Source: Cercis canadensis (Eukaryota > Streptophyta > Magnoliopsida > Fabales > Fabaceae). Taken from it: 64,000 bases of DNA. Below are positions 49,171 through 60,163 of the stretch, one piece after another. The position numbers were made by a program, and so were the translations under genes. Positions within the stretch are counted from its first letter, which is position 1; every line of letters starts with the position of its first letter. The notes beneath the pieces are model-generated. The model saw nothing but the letters and a program-made list of their open reading frames with translations. It ran no database searches and had not been told where the DNA came from. The DNA is taken from assembly GCA_003255065.1 (NCBI GenBank), contig QAOA01001288.1, positions 565,238-629,237 of the forward strand, written 5' to 3'.

Positions 49171-51039
49171 TTAATCAATTCATATATCTACATTACCTTG
49201 CTTAATTCTTTTTTCTTCTACCCCCTTCCATTAATGGTTACTGAATTGAATATAGTTCCCCATTTTTTTTCATGTTTGGATATATTTATTCTTGTTTGAC
49301 ATCTGGAGCTGTACGAGAGAATCCCTATGGCTCTATGGTAATATAAAAAGGCGACTTGGGAAACATGAAACATGAAACTTTGTCGCGAGTTCATCTACTG
49401 TGTCTGTGCCAGTGCCCAAGGGGCATGGCATGGGTAGCAGTAGTTATTGCTGCCTTTAACGTCAATAAAACGAGCTTTGAGTTCATTTTCTCTCCTAACT
49501 GAGAAGTGAGAACTGTTTCTCGTTGAATCTTTGCTTTTGCTTTAAATTGTGTGTTTTTTTGTTTCGAGTTATAAAACTTGGACCAATTTAAGCATCTTTG
49601 GATACTCTGACCAGCTTTCCTTCCCGGGTGGAAAGTAGGGGCAGCTAATTTAGTAGTATCTTTATGACTCTGAGGTAAACAGCATCCCATTTTTAATGGA
49701 TTGGTGACATGTCGAATGTGTAGGCTTAGTTGTTCATGGTATCAATATTAAATATTAGTATATGTTTAGCCAAAAAATATTAAATATATAGTTGGGCATA
49801 CTTTAGGGTTCAGAGCACAATGCATATAATTAATAATATTAACAATAATTATTTTTTTGGGTACACAACAGTAACTATTTATAGTATCTTAAACTTGTAT
49901 CTTTTTCTTTATTCGCTAACAATTTTTTTTGTTTTAGGACAAGATATGGGATGGGGTCTATGTCCTTCCAAATTGACCAAGAAACAGGGACATAGGCCAG
50001 CATCCAATGTGGATTAGTTACCAAACCACTTTGCTGTGTCTAATATAGCTAATAAAGGAAGAACATGAGTGTGGGGGATACGGGACGGGCATTTTAGATT
50101 GAACCAAGTCTTATTCCACCCTTTTTCTTTTTCACCTTGAAATTTAGGCCAAAGAACATCATTGTACCACTGTTCTTTCATAAATTACATCACATTTTGT
50201 TTTGTTCATCAATGTAATTTCAAGATTTATAGCACCGAGAAAAAAAAAATGTACGAGAAACTGTACCAAAACCCTGGGAACATAAGAGTGACCTGTTTAT
50301 CGGTTTCTGGTAATTAGTGACATGTCTTTTTTATCATAACTCGAATGTACTAGATGTTTTTTTGGGCTAATAACTCAAATGTACTTGTTACAAGATATTA
50401 TATTATTAATTTATAAATACATGATAGTGTGTGTTTCATTGAATTGGTGTTTTCCATTGCTTGATAGCATGTGACACTCTGCGAAAATGGATTTATATGA
50501 TGAGCAAGTGACAGCGAAGTTGATAATTACGACTTGACACCCGTGGTCCATTTTTGTCCACTCCTTTCGATATAGTAAACGGAACATTGAATATTTGTGT
50601 TACAAAGCTTCTGTTGTAATTTGCTCTTTCTACTTTTTTCCTCACATCACGGGAAAGTTTAATTTTATACACGTAATGTCCTTTTATACTTGTCGTTTTT
50701 GCGATATACCGTATTAATATTTAATCACAGTATGTATGTTCATTTTGTCATAAGAAGACGATTCGCAAAAAGTATATGGTTATCAAAACAAAGTGACATT
50801 GATTAAGTGGCCTGCTCCCAATGGTTATCATCTACAAGGGACCACATCCAATCTTACAAGAAAATATAAGGAATCGGTAGCATTCTTATTTCAAACACCA
50901 ATAGTCTAAATCAGCGTTTGTATTATATGGAAAATCGCCACTAAAAGCCTAGAATGAATCTTTCAAGCTATCACTTCTGCTCCTCACAGAAGAGACACTC
51001 TGTAGATCGCTGACACAGATAAATTGATCGATTGATTAA

Positions 51040-51262
51040 TGTTTAATTTTAAGGAGGTTTTTAAGATATTTTTAATATTTATGTAGTATGTTATACTACA
51101 TAAAAATAATCAATAAATGAATGACATATGTACAAGTTAATTATTTTTAAATTTGTTTAAAAAATTAAATAAATTACATTTTATATTTAATAAAATATGA
51201 AAATTATGTATGTTTATCATGTTAGTATAGTATGGCATACTTATGTAGTATCATAGAATTCC
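51040..51262 (+). repeat. AT-rich repeat family, copy 1
   Basis: Shares an ordered set of blocks with 58138-58346: ATTTATGTAGTATGTTATAC-like start, AATAATCAAT(A/G)A, TTAATTATTTTTAA, ATTTAATAAAATAT, then a terminal block ending GAATTCCC. Reverse-oriented relatives lie at 58642-59085. Non-coding, probably a MITE. Confidence 0.6.
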
Positions 51263-54020
51263 CGTAATCATCTTAAACTAAATGACGGAGAAAATTCACA
51301 ATAATATAGTAAAAAGAAATCGTTTAGAAGGCTACAGGTTTAGTTTAAAGTTGTAAGAAATTGAAGCACTTAATGTGAATTGAACCAAGTATTTGACTGT
51401 TTGGTTGAGGAAGAGAAAAGGAACTTGGGAGATGGGAGGGTCCAGATATTAGAAAATGCTATCCTACTCTTATATGATATTGATTTATTGTGACATTTTG
51501 ACATATTATTTAGACTTATATTGATTGGTATAATTTAAATTTTACCATACTAAATCTAAATTATACAAAAAAAAAAGGATAAAATGAACCTCAAATTATA
51601 TTCAATTATATGAGTGTAACATGATATACAACTTAATCATGTACGACCATGTCCAATTGTCCATATAACCACTTATATGAGGCACAAATTGAGAGTTTCT
51701 AGTGTTACCGAAGGCCAGCTTGTCTGAATTAGACGATCAAATTGTACTAAATCTTTATAGAATATGAATCTCCATAACTTAGTTCTGACATGTACATGTA
51801 TATGTCTCCTAGGTATGTAAGAATGTGGCATCATTTAAATCACTATGAGGAACACCAAAATATGGAGAATTGATGATGGTGTCTTTAATTTTGCAGTTGG
51901 GGTTTTAGAGTTTGATCAGATCCTTAACATAAAGGCTGTGATGGGTCATGGGTGAGTGTCCTATTCACAGGCAACAGGGTATTCATCACACACACTTGCC
52001 TTGGGCAATAGGCATGCCCGTCCCATCCCAGTCCAGCCACTAAATAGCTGTTCATGTTGACCCAGCCATGAAATCCAAGCTAACCACCAAGTAAGATAAA
52101 CCATGAACTTGTAGTTTTCAGAATATTCAAAACATTTAAATTCACTAAATAAAGAGTTAACTAAATGCTCAAGACATGTTTTTATGAACAATGATTTAAG
52201 TCCATAACCAAAAAAGAAAATGCAATCCAAACCCTTTACCCTAATCGAATGGCATTCCTCTGGCATACGGAACCCAACTAACATTCCTCTCACATGCCAA
52301 GTGAAAGACCGACTATTAACTCCAATGAAAATGACCAATTTTATAGGTGATTTGAGATTTGAGCATGGGAAATATAATAATTGTATTGCGGAGATTTTGG
52401 TTTTACTCGGCTGCCATTTTGATTCGGATAAGATGCATGAATTTGACTTGTGCTACTGTCACCTCAACTCTTTTTGTCAAACTATCACCACTTTTCGAAA
52501 ATCTTTTGTATGCGACTCTTGTTTTTAATTTCATCTTTTTCTTTTTCTTTTGCGCAATTTCACTTTTAATGGTAACACCAACATCTTTTCTCATTTACCC
52601 TGCAAATATATAGAGAGAGGCAGAGAGAGATTATATGATACGGTAACCAGATGAACGAGAGGGAAAGAATGAAAAAGAGAAACTCAATAAATAAATAAAT
52701 AACCATTGGACAAGGCAAGTCAAAACCCAAGTGTCGCCATCATGGAGTGAATGGACTTCATCATATAATGGGGTCTCATTTTTGACACATCATAACTAAC
52801 TACCCTCATGTGGCTATAAACTCCCTTCAAAGATTTGACCAAATAATTTCCTGGGTCTTGTACAAGGAGTAGTTGGAATTGTGCCCCAATATCTCTTGGG
52901 CCTTAGCTTGCCTAGTTTCTGTATGAAACTAAAACAGTCCGGAATTACTATACTAACCCCCTCAAAGTAACGTCACCCTCACTTCTCATTAGGGAGTTTG
53001 AGATTAAATGAATTTTTAATTTTAATATCATTACAAATAAATTAAAAAATCAAATCACTGTTAGAATAAGTGCATAAAGGGGGTAATACAGGAATAATGT
53101 CAATTAAAATATTCACAAGGAGTAGTGCTTTTTTTTTTATTCAATTAAATTAAAATTTTGTGAAACGTTTGAATGTTTAATTTATACTGGGTGACTCAAA
53201 TTTTTTAAATTTTTACAGTGATATCAAAATCAAAAGTTCATTATACTTCTACCTAAAACTAACTGAGAGTGGAAGATAGCTTTACCTCAATTTTAGTGGG
53301 GTAACTTGGCAAATACCAAAACAGCCATATCTCTTTTCAATTGAAAATGCTTCAATTTTTACAGTAATTTAAAATCCAATAATAAGTAACTTCATCACAA
53401 AATCTGAAATAACTTGCGTTAATTTTTTATTTTTTTTTAATAAACTGCAGAGTTTAGTAACTGAAAGGAAACAAAATAGATGATAGCAGGAAGTGTGACT
53501 AATGTGAAATCCAGCAAGGTCGGTTCATAGGATGTCCCTCTGTAGGACAGTTTCAATTATACACACATGGACTTGTCCGAACCACACTTCATATTTATTC
53601 CCTTTCAAGACTAAGGCCCGTTTGGCACAAACATTCATAAGTTTTAGCAAATGGAATAACTTGTATATGTCCTGTAGTAGAAATCAAATCCTTCTATGCT
53701 CCAAAAGTTAGGTAAAATAATCCAAGTACACTGAAATTTCACCTAAAATACACCAAACACTTTACGAGACAAGAATTTTTCTCCAAAGTCGTTTAAAACT
53801 ACAAGATCAAACAGAACCCAACAATACAATTAAAGAAAGAAGAAATTCAGAAAGAAAGAAAAAAAAAAAAAGCAAGTGATGTAGCTAAAAAGTTAAAAAT
53901 GAAGGAAGCATTAAAGTTGCAACCCAACATATCCACATCGATACCTCGCAAGTAATTGCTGCGTGGATGGCGACGGTTTTCATTGCCAAAAGCTGAAAGA
54001 TATACCCTCATTTTCCTCCT

Positions 54021-54028
54021 TTATAAAT
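54021..54028 (+). promoter_or_regulatory. TATA box of the small peptide gene
   Basis: TTATAAAT about 60 bases before the ATG at 54088, implying a short leader. Called from motif and position. Confidence 0.45.
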
Positions 54029-54087
54029 GACCAAAAGCTTTAGCTACTCTTGTTACCCTTAAAAAATCAAAACCTCAGAATTTTGGA

Positions 54088-54549
54088 ATGCCGTATATGG
54101 AGCTGAGGTCTACCTTCACTACCTACTTCTTGCTCTTTCTCCTCCTCGCTCTTCCCTATTTCTCAGAAGGTTAATTTGTTTGCATCTATTACACACTCTT
54201 TCTCTCTAATATCATATCCTAGTTTATGCAGTAACACTTGGATCATTGTTCTATATATGTTAATTCTTGTAGGTGGATCGGAAGTGGTGGATTCAGAGAT
54301 ATATGAAATTGATTATAGAGGCCCAGAGACGCACTCCTCCATTCCTCCGCCTCATGATTCCTATGCCAAGCCTCACCCAACTCATCCAAAAACCTCACTG
54401 GCTCCACCCAAAGCTAAGAAGGCCTTCACGGCTACTAATTACAAACAACAAAGGGTAAAATCTTTGTCATACTTGAAAATTCATTGAATCTCTCTGTTTT
54501 TTTTTGTTTGTTCATTTCCTTGCAGGGGAATTTCAATTATTCGTACTAA
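54088..54549 (+). CDS. small secreted peptide precursor with a DY motif
   Basis: I do not recognise the family with certainty. Exons 54088-54169, 54273-54454 and 54526-54549 join to 288 bases (95 residues), all GT-AG. Residues 8-27 form a hydrophobic signal peptide (FLLFLLLALPYFSEG), followed by an acidic stretch and DYRGPETHSSIPPPH at 41-55. Then comes a Pro/Lys/His-rich region and a short C-terminus ending NYSY. An Asp-Tyr before a Pro-rich segment recalls tyrosine-sulfated plant peptides (PSY, RGF, CIF), whose active part usually sits nearer the C-terminus. Alternative splicing of exon two to an acceptor at about 54706 would give a different C-terminus (SRKSVDEEVLQ...). A TATA box lies 60 bases upstream. 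The signal peptide and three-exon closure make a real gene likely; function is inference. Confidence 0.65.
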
Positions 54550-54989
54550 GAATATGCTTGAGCCTTGAATCATCTTCCTCCCTCATTGCCTGTAATTTGA
54601 AAACAACAACTAAGCATTTTAATTCTTTTTTTTCCCCTCTGATTTTTTCATTCTCCACGAGTTTTCTTAGCTTTTGTAAATTACCGTTCTTGCTTTTCTT
54701 CTGCAGGTCAAGAAAATCCGTGGATGAAGAGGTTTTACAAGTGAAGTTAAACTACATCGTTTCTGCTCTCGTATAGAGAATGTATTAACTGGGAATTTGG
54801 AGTTTTTTGCGTCATGTTTTGCTTATTTAAGAATTATAAGATACAGAAATCTGTGTAAATGAGAATTGTGTGGTGATGGGAGAAACAAAAAATTATGTGG
54901 TCTTCTCTGTTGAAATCTGATATATACTTGTAAGTTGTAACTATCATTAGATATGTTCCTCTTGGTTAGAATATAAAGATGGTATTTGC

Positions 54990-55346
54990 TAAGTAGCCCT
55001 ACCCATCCCTCTCATTGAGAGTTTTGGGTGGAACTCATTTAGTAATTTTAGTATCAATTACGAAAATTTTAAAAAATTGAGTCACGCAGTATGTAACAAA
55101 ACATACAATTTCATATAAAATGCAAGAATGACACGATATAAGAAAGTGTGCCATATTTATTTTCTTTTTTTTTTGGCAAAGTTAAATTTTTTTATGACAC
55201 ATTTTTTTTTATATTTTATAAAAAACTGTGTGTTTCTGTCACATACTATATGATTTAATTTTTTGAGATCTTCGTAATAACATCAAATTTAGTCTCTGAG
55301 TCCTACCAGAAACCTCCGAATGAGGGGTAGCACTACAGCTCCCCTA
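54990..55346. repeat. foldback MITE, about 355 bases
   Basis: Left arm AAGTAGCCCTACCC.. and AAAAAATTGAGTCACGCAGTATG pair with the right arm (..CATACTATATGATTTAATTTTTTGA.. and ..GGGGTAGCACTAC..). Interior AT-rich and non-coding. A diverged relative may lie near 19715-19935. Confidence 0.65.
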
Positions 55347-55378
55347 AGAGAGATGTAACTTAACAATCATTTATAAAA

Positions 55379-55862
55379 GGGTTTAAATATATTGCAGTTT
55401 CCTATAATTTAGACGAATTTTGAATTAAGTCTCTATAATTTTTTTCTTCTCTTTTGAGATATTTATAATTTAATTTTTTTTTAATTTAGTTTCTTCCTTT
55501 ACCTAAAATTATAAATTTGTTAGTTTAGTACTCACATAATAAACGACTTGTCTATATGACAATAAAAAAAGTTAATGTGACACCGATGTGACACACAAAT
55601 TGCCAAAATAGAAAGTAAATGAAATAAGAGAAAAAATGATGTAGTGATAATTTTTGTGCTATTTTGATGTCACATCATGTTCTTTTATTGCTATATAGAC
55701 AAACTGTTTGTCATATAAGCATTAAGCTAACAAATTTATAATTTTGGATAACAACAATGACCAAATTAAAAAAAATTAAACTATAAAGACCTCAAAAAAA
55801 TAATTATAAGAACCTAATTCAAAATTTATTAAAATTATAAGGATTTACAGTACATTTAAACT
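55379..55862. repeat. foldback MITE, GGTTTAAAT family, copy 2
   Basis: Same layout as 702-1191: GGGTTTAAATATATTGCAG at the left, TACAGTACATTTAAAC at the right, and internal mirrored blocks around GACAATAAAAAAAGTTAATG. Confidence 0.7.
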
Positions 55863-57157
55863 TTTATAAAGATATCTAACTTAATCTGGATCTATTGTTT
55901 CTCCAACAAATTACATGTGACAAATATTTATATTTCTTGCTACATTCTTATCAAAGCAATATTTATAACATTGAGAAAATTAACCCAACACCTTGCGTGT
56001 CTAATTCCAATGCATATATATATTACTATAATAATTTGATTTTCAAACTTCACAAGTCACGAGCTAGATTACATAATGCAGTATATATATATAAATGCCC
56101 AACAAATACATTATCCATGAGCCCAACTTTTGTTAAGCTTATGTAAATGGATCTTTTTTTTTTTAATTTTCTGCTCACTTCTCTAAAGTCTAATGACTCC
56201 AATGTCCTTTACTATTCAATTCAATTAATAAATGAACCAAAGTTAAATAATATAAACATAAAAAAAACAAAAAGCCAGAGAGAATGGAAGGTGGAAGAGG
56301 AAGAGAATGATTCAAAGAAATAACAGAAGGAGAAAGAAACAGAGAGAGCTAAGCTGATAGAAATAGAGCAAATCCAAGAAGAATAATTGAAATTTTAAAT
56401 TTAGTGTGTGAGCAATCATTTGTTTCTCTATTTCTTCAGTTTCTTCTTATTCTTCTGCATCTCTCTCACTCTCTCTCTTGGAATATATTTATTTTTGGCT
56501 CAATTTCTTTGCTGAATTGAGAATAAGATGTGTCCACGAATTCGTCTGTCATAGTTCACGAATTGACGACAGATTTGCACTGAAACCATCAATTCACCGA
56601 TCTGAACTCGATTTAGCACCTCTCCGTAACGAATCTTGTGATCTAGGTCACAAAACTTGAAAGATGTTTCCCAAAACACTATCCTTTTTAATTTTATTTT
56701 TTTGGGTTAAATTCGTAGCCATATAAACAGTTTATACATATATCTTTTGTTGCATGGGACCTTGATGTAATTTTTGTAATTCCCCACGTCGATGAATGAA
56801 TTAATGGAAGGCCCTATGCAAGCGTGGCACACATGCAAATAAAGCAATATGATTGGCAAAATTCGTGAATGACAGAAACATGCAACCAGAAGGGGAATCA
56901 TTCATCAACCACCACCCCTCAGGCCGTCCTAAATTAATGCTTCTAAATTTTTATTTGCCTATGTCCATCACCCACTCATCCTTTCTATCTTTTCCATTTT
57001 CTTTTATTTTAATATTTGGAAAAGAGCAAGAAATATATAATATGTTGGTTGCTATGCAACACTTATCTTATGACATAAGTTACATTTTAGTTTTTTTTTT
57101 TAATTTTTTTACATAGTGTTAATTTTATATTATATTATTTTGATACAATTGATATAA

Positions 57158-57722
57158 TTTAAATTTGACTTAATTATAATTTTGATCCTTTCATTTTAAA
57201 AATTTAAACTTTTTGGTATTTCTTGTTTAAAAATAAATAATATAGTTTCTCTATATTTATAAAATGTGTAATTTTGGTCATTTTTGTCTTTAAGCTAAAA
57301 TTTCTCAAGTTTATTTTAAGGTTTAAAGTTCTCTAATGTATAATCACACTGTTCAGATTGAAGAGTTACATCTTATGAACATTTTCACAAAATTTTAGTT
57401 CAATCTAACGGTGAATGAATCTAGATTTTTGGTTAAAATAAAACTTCTAATTTTAGTATTTTGGGCTGAGTTCTACCATTGGATTGAGCTAAAATTTTGT
57501 GGGTGGATTTAAAAAACTTAATTCTTCAATCTGAACGGTAAAATTATAAATTAAAGAACTTTACATCTTAAATTAGACTTGAAAAATTTTAATTCAAATG
57601 CGGAATGACTAAAATTGTACATTTTATAAATATAAAAAGATTAAATTGTTCATTTTTAAACAAGAAGAACCAAAAAGTTAAATTATTAAAATAAGAGGAT
57701 CAAAATTACAATTAAATCTTTA
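57158..57722. repeat. foldback MITE, about 565 bases
   Basis: The left arm from TAATTATAATTTTGATCC through TTGTTTAAAAATAAA is mirrored at about 57640-57720 (TTTTTAAACAAGAAGAACC, GGATCAAAATTACAATTAA). The centre is near 57440, and internal blocks around GTTCAGATTGAAGA / TCTTCAATCTGAAC also pair. Confidence 0.75.
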
Positions 57723-58137
57723 AATTTTATTAGATTTACCTAATTTTTTTTAATATAGGACATATTAATTTAATAAAATTTAAATTGTGTTAAAATGATA
57801 CCGTATAAAGTTAAATTTTTTTTTAGTTTTAATGTGAGGCCTTTTTTTATTTTTGATGTAACAATGTGAGGCCTTTAATTGTTAACTGAATAAAAGTAGA
57901 GAAACATATAATTGAATTATACTTGAAGCAAGGTGCAACTCCACGTGCCTGTTTGTGATTTTGCTCTAATGGGCACTAAATCTTAAGAGTCAAACGGGCC
58001 TGTTCAAGGCATTGAAGGACGTTTGGAAGAGGAAGGGAATAACGAAAAAGAAAGAGAGGAACCGTACGTCTAAATCCTCCAAACTATAAAATAAAGCAGA
58101 AGGAGAAATTACAGCAAAAATAAAATAAAATAAGGAG

Positions 58138-58346
58138 GTTGTTCAGATATTTTTTATATTTATATAAATATTATATCATATGAGAATAATCAATGAGTAA
58201 ATGATATGTGTATAAATTAATTATTTTTAAGTTTATTTTAAAAAAAATAAAATAAATTATATTTATATCTAATAAAATATATAAATTATATATATTTACC
58301 ACATCAATATAATATAGTATATTTATATGATATAATAAAATTTCCA
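58138..58346 (+). repeat. AT-rich repeat family, copy 2
   Basis: Same block order as 51040-51262. Together with the inverted copies downstream it forms a large inverted arrangement. Confidence 0.6.
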
Positions 58347-58641
58347 ATAAAATAATTATTTAATTTTAAAAATATTGAAAATTATTTTATTTTAAGAATA
58401 GAAGTCTTTTAATTTAATTCTTTTTATACAATATAAAATATTTAAAATACTCCTCATTAAAATGTGTAAAACTAATACTGTTTGGATGTGGCTCGGCCAG
58501 CAGGTTTGGTATGGGCCTCTGAACATCAACTTGCTTAACCCTGGGCCTAAAAGGCTTGCCTATTATGGGACTAGCCCGAGTAAGATTGCGGGATGGCATT
58601 TGAAAGAAAAAACATAACATGAATTTTATAATATTATATAG

Positions 58642-59085
58642 ACATATCATAACACCTTAACATAATATGTATATATAATTTTTATATTTTATTATATATA
58701 AAATATAATTTATCTTAATTTTTTTAAATAAATTTAAAAATAATTAATTTATACACATGTCTTTTACGCATTAGTTATTCCTATGTAGTATGACATAATA
58801 CATAAATATTAAAAGTATTTAAGAAATTTCTTAAAAATAAATTACATAAAAAATATCAATAATTTTATGATACCGCATGAATATGTTATATCACATTAAT
58901 GTGACAAATATATATAATTTTTATATTTTATTATATATAAAATATAATTTGTTTTATTTTCTCAAATAAACTTAAAAATAATTAATTTTTACATATATTA
59001 TTTATACATTAGTTATTCTCATGTGATATGATATACAACATAAATACCAATAATATATAAAAAATCTCTTAAAAATATTAATAAT
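58642..59085 (-). repeat. AT-rich repeat family, two inverted copies in tandem
   Basis: Two successive units (about 58642-58862 and 58868-59085) each read as the reverse complement of the repeat at 58138-58346. Both contain ATATATAATTTTTATATTTT, AAATAATTAATTT and TTAGTTATTC blocks in order. Confidence 0.6.
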
Positions 59086-59245
59086 TTTGTTTTAATTTAT
59101 TAAAATAGAATTAAAATATGTTACTCTTTAGTATCACCAAATATTAACTCATTTGTTTGATATTGGAAAAAATAATTAACTCATTTGACTATTTGTAAAG
59201 ATTTTAATCTCTTTGTCTTTAACTTATTAAAAAAGAATTTTTTTT

Positions 59246-59777
59246 TAATATACTATTAATTTTTATATTTTGAACAAATTTTGACTTTATTTTTTTATAA
59301 TTTTTTTAAAAATTTTATAGTTTAATTTTTTTGAATTAGGTCTCTGTTGTCACTTTTAATTATAATTATATTAATTTAATGTTTACACGATAAATAATTT
59401 GTTTATGTGACAATAAAAAAAATTAATGTAACACCAAAGTGATACAAAAATTGAGTTATGTTTATCGCTCCTCATCTTAATTTTTATTAATTTGAGAAAA
59501 ATTGAGCCACATACCTTAGAAAANAAAAATTGAGCCACATACCTTATATATATGTTTGATGTGTGGTAATTTACGTGCTACTTTAATGTAACATAAGTTT
59601 TATCTATTATTATATGGAGAAGTCATTTGTTATATTAGTATTAAATTAACGGAGTTATAACTTGTGATAATTATAAAAATTTAATTAAAAAAAATTTAAA
59701 TTATAAAAACAAAAAAAATTATACAAATTTAATTTAAAATTGATTCAAATTATAACAACCTACGGTACATGTAAACC
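59246..59777. repeat. foldback MITE, GGTTTAAAT family, diverged copy 3
   Basis: Follows the layout of copies 1 and 2, ending CCTACGGTACATGTAAACC, with the mirrored GTGACAATAAAAAAAATTAA block. More diverged, and interrupted by the single-N join at 59524 where about 20 bases are repeated on both sides. Confidence 0.55.
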
Positions 59778-60163
59778 AAGACAAAACTTATTGAAAGGCG
59801 CCAAAGAGGCACAGGCCGACAGACGCCGTTTCTGACAATTTATAAATTATAAATCAATAATTAATTTCACATAAAAAAATCAATAATTAATTAATCCCCA
59901 AATCCAATAATGCTTGTGTGGTAAAGATAAAAGAGGGAATGGGAGGAAGGGAAGAAATGGTTATAAGATACACGCGGTTGGACGCGGGTTCCTTTCCTTC
60001 CACCGACAGGAACTGTTGACTCCTCCTCTCCTCCGTTGTTGTCATTTCCCAGATCCAGTTACTCCTAGTCCTGGGGTTTCATTTCATCTTCTTTAATTCC
60101 AATACTCGCAGGTTAGGGTTGCTTTTGGATCTCAATCCGATCACACTTCCACTTCAGAATCAC

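Larger units (their letters stand above)
49171..54087. other. long intergenic region
   Basis: Almost 5 kb without a supported gene. It holds the 3' flank of the previous gene and an AT-rich repeat at 51040-51262 related to copies near 58-59 kb. Opposite-strand open frames at 51961-52594 lack protein character. The last ~100 bases form the promoter and leader of the peptide gene. Confidence 0.5.
54550..60163. other. repeat-dense intergenic region
   Basis: No supported gene. Foldback elements occupy much of it (54990-55346, 55379-55862, 57158-57722, 58138-59085, 59246-59777), with a single-N join at 59524. A GA-rich then CT-rich stretch with less AT-rich sequence at about 56270-56660 remains unexplained. 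The last ~150 bases are the leader of the PLAC8 gene. Confidence 0.55.

Noticed and set aside
51961..52594. Open frames on both strands in the long intergenic region
   Set aside because: Mutually overlapping, without introns, motifs or recognisable composition.
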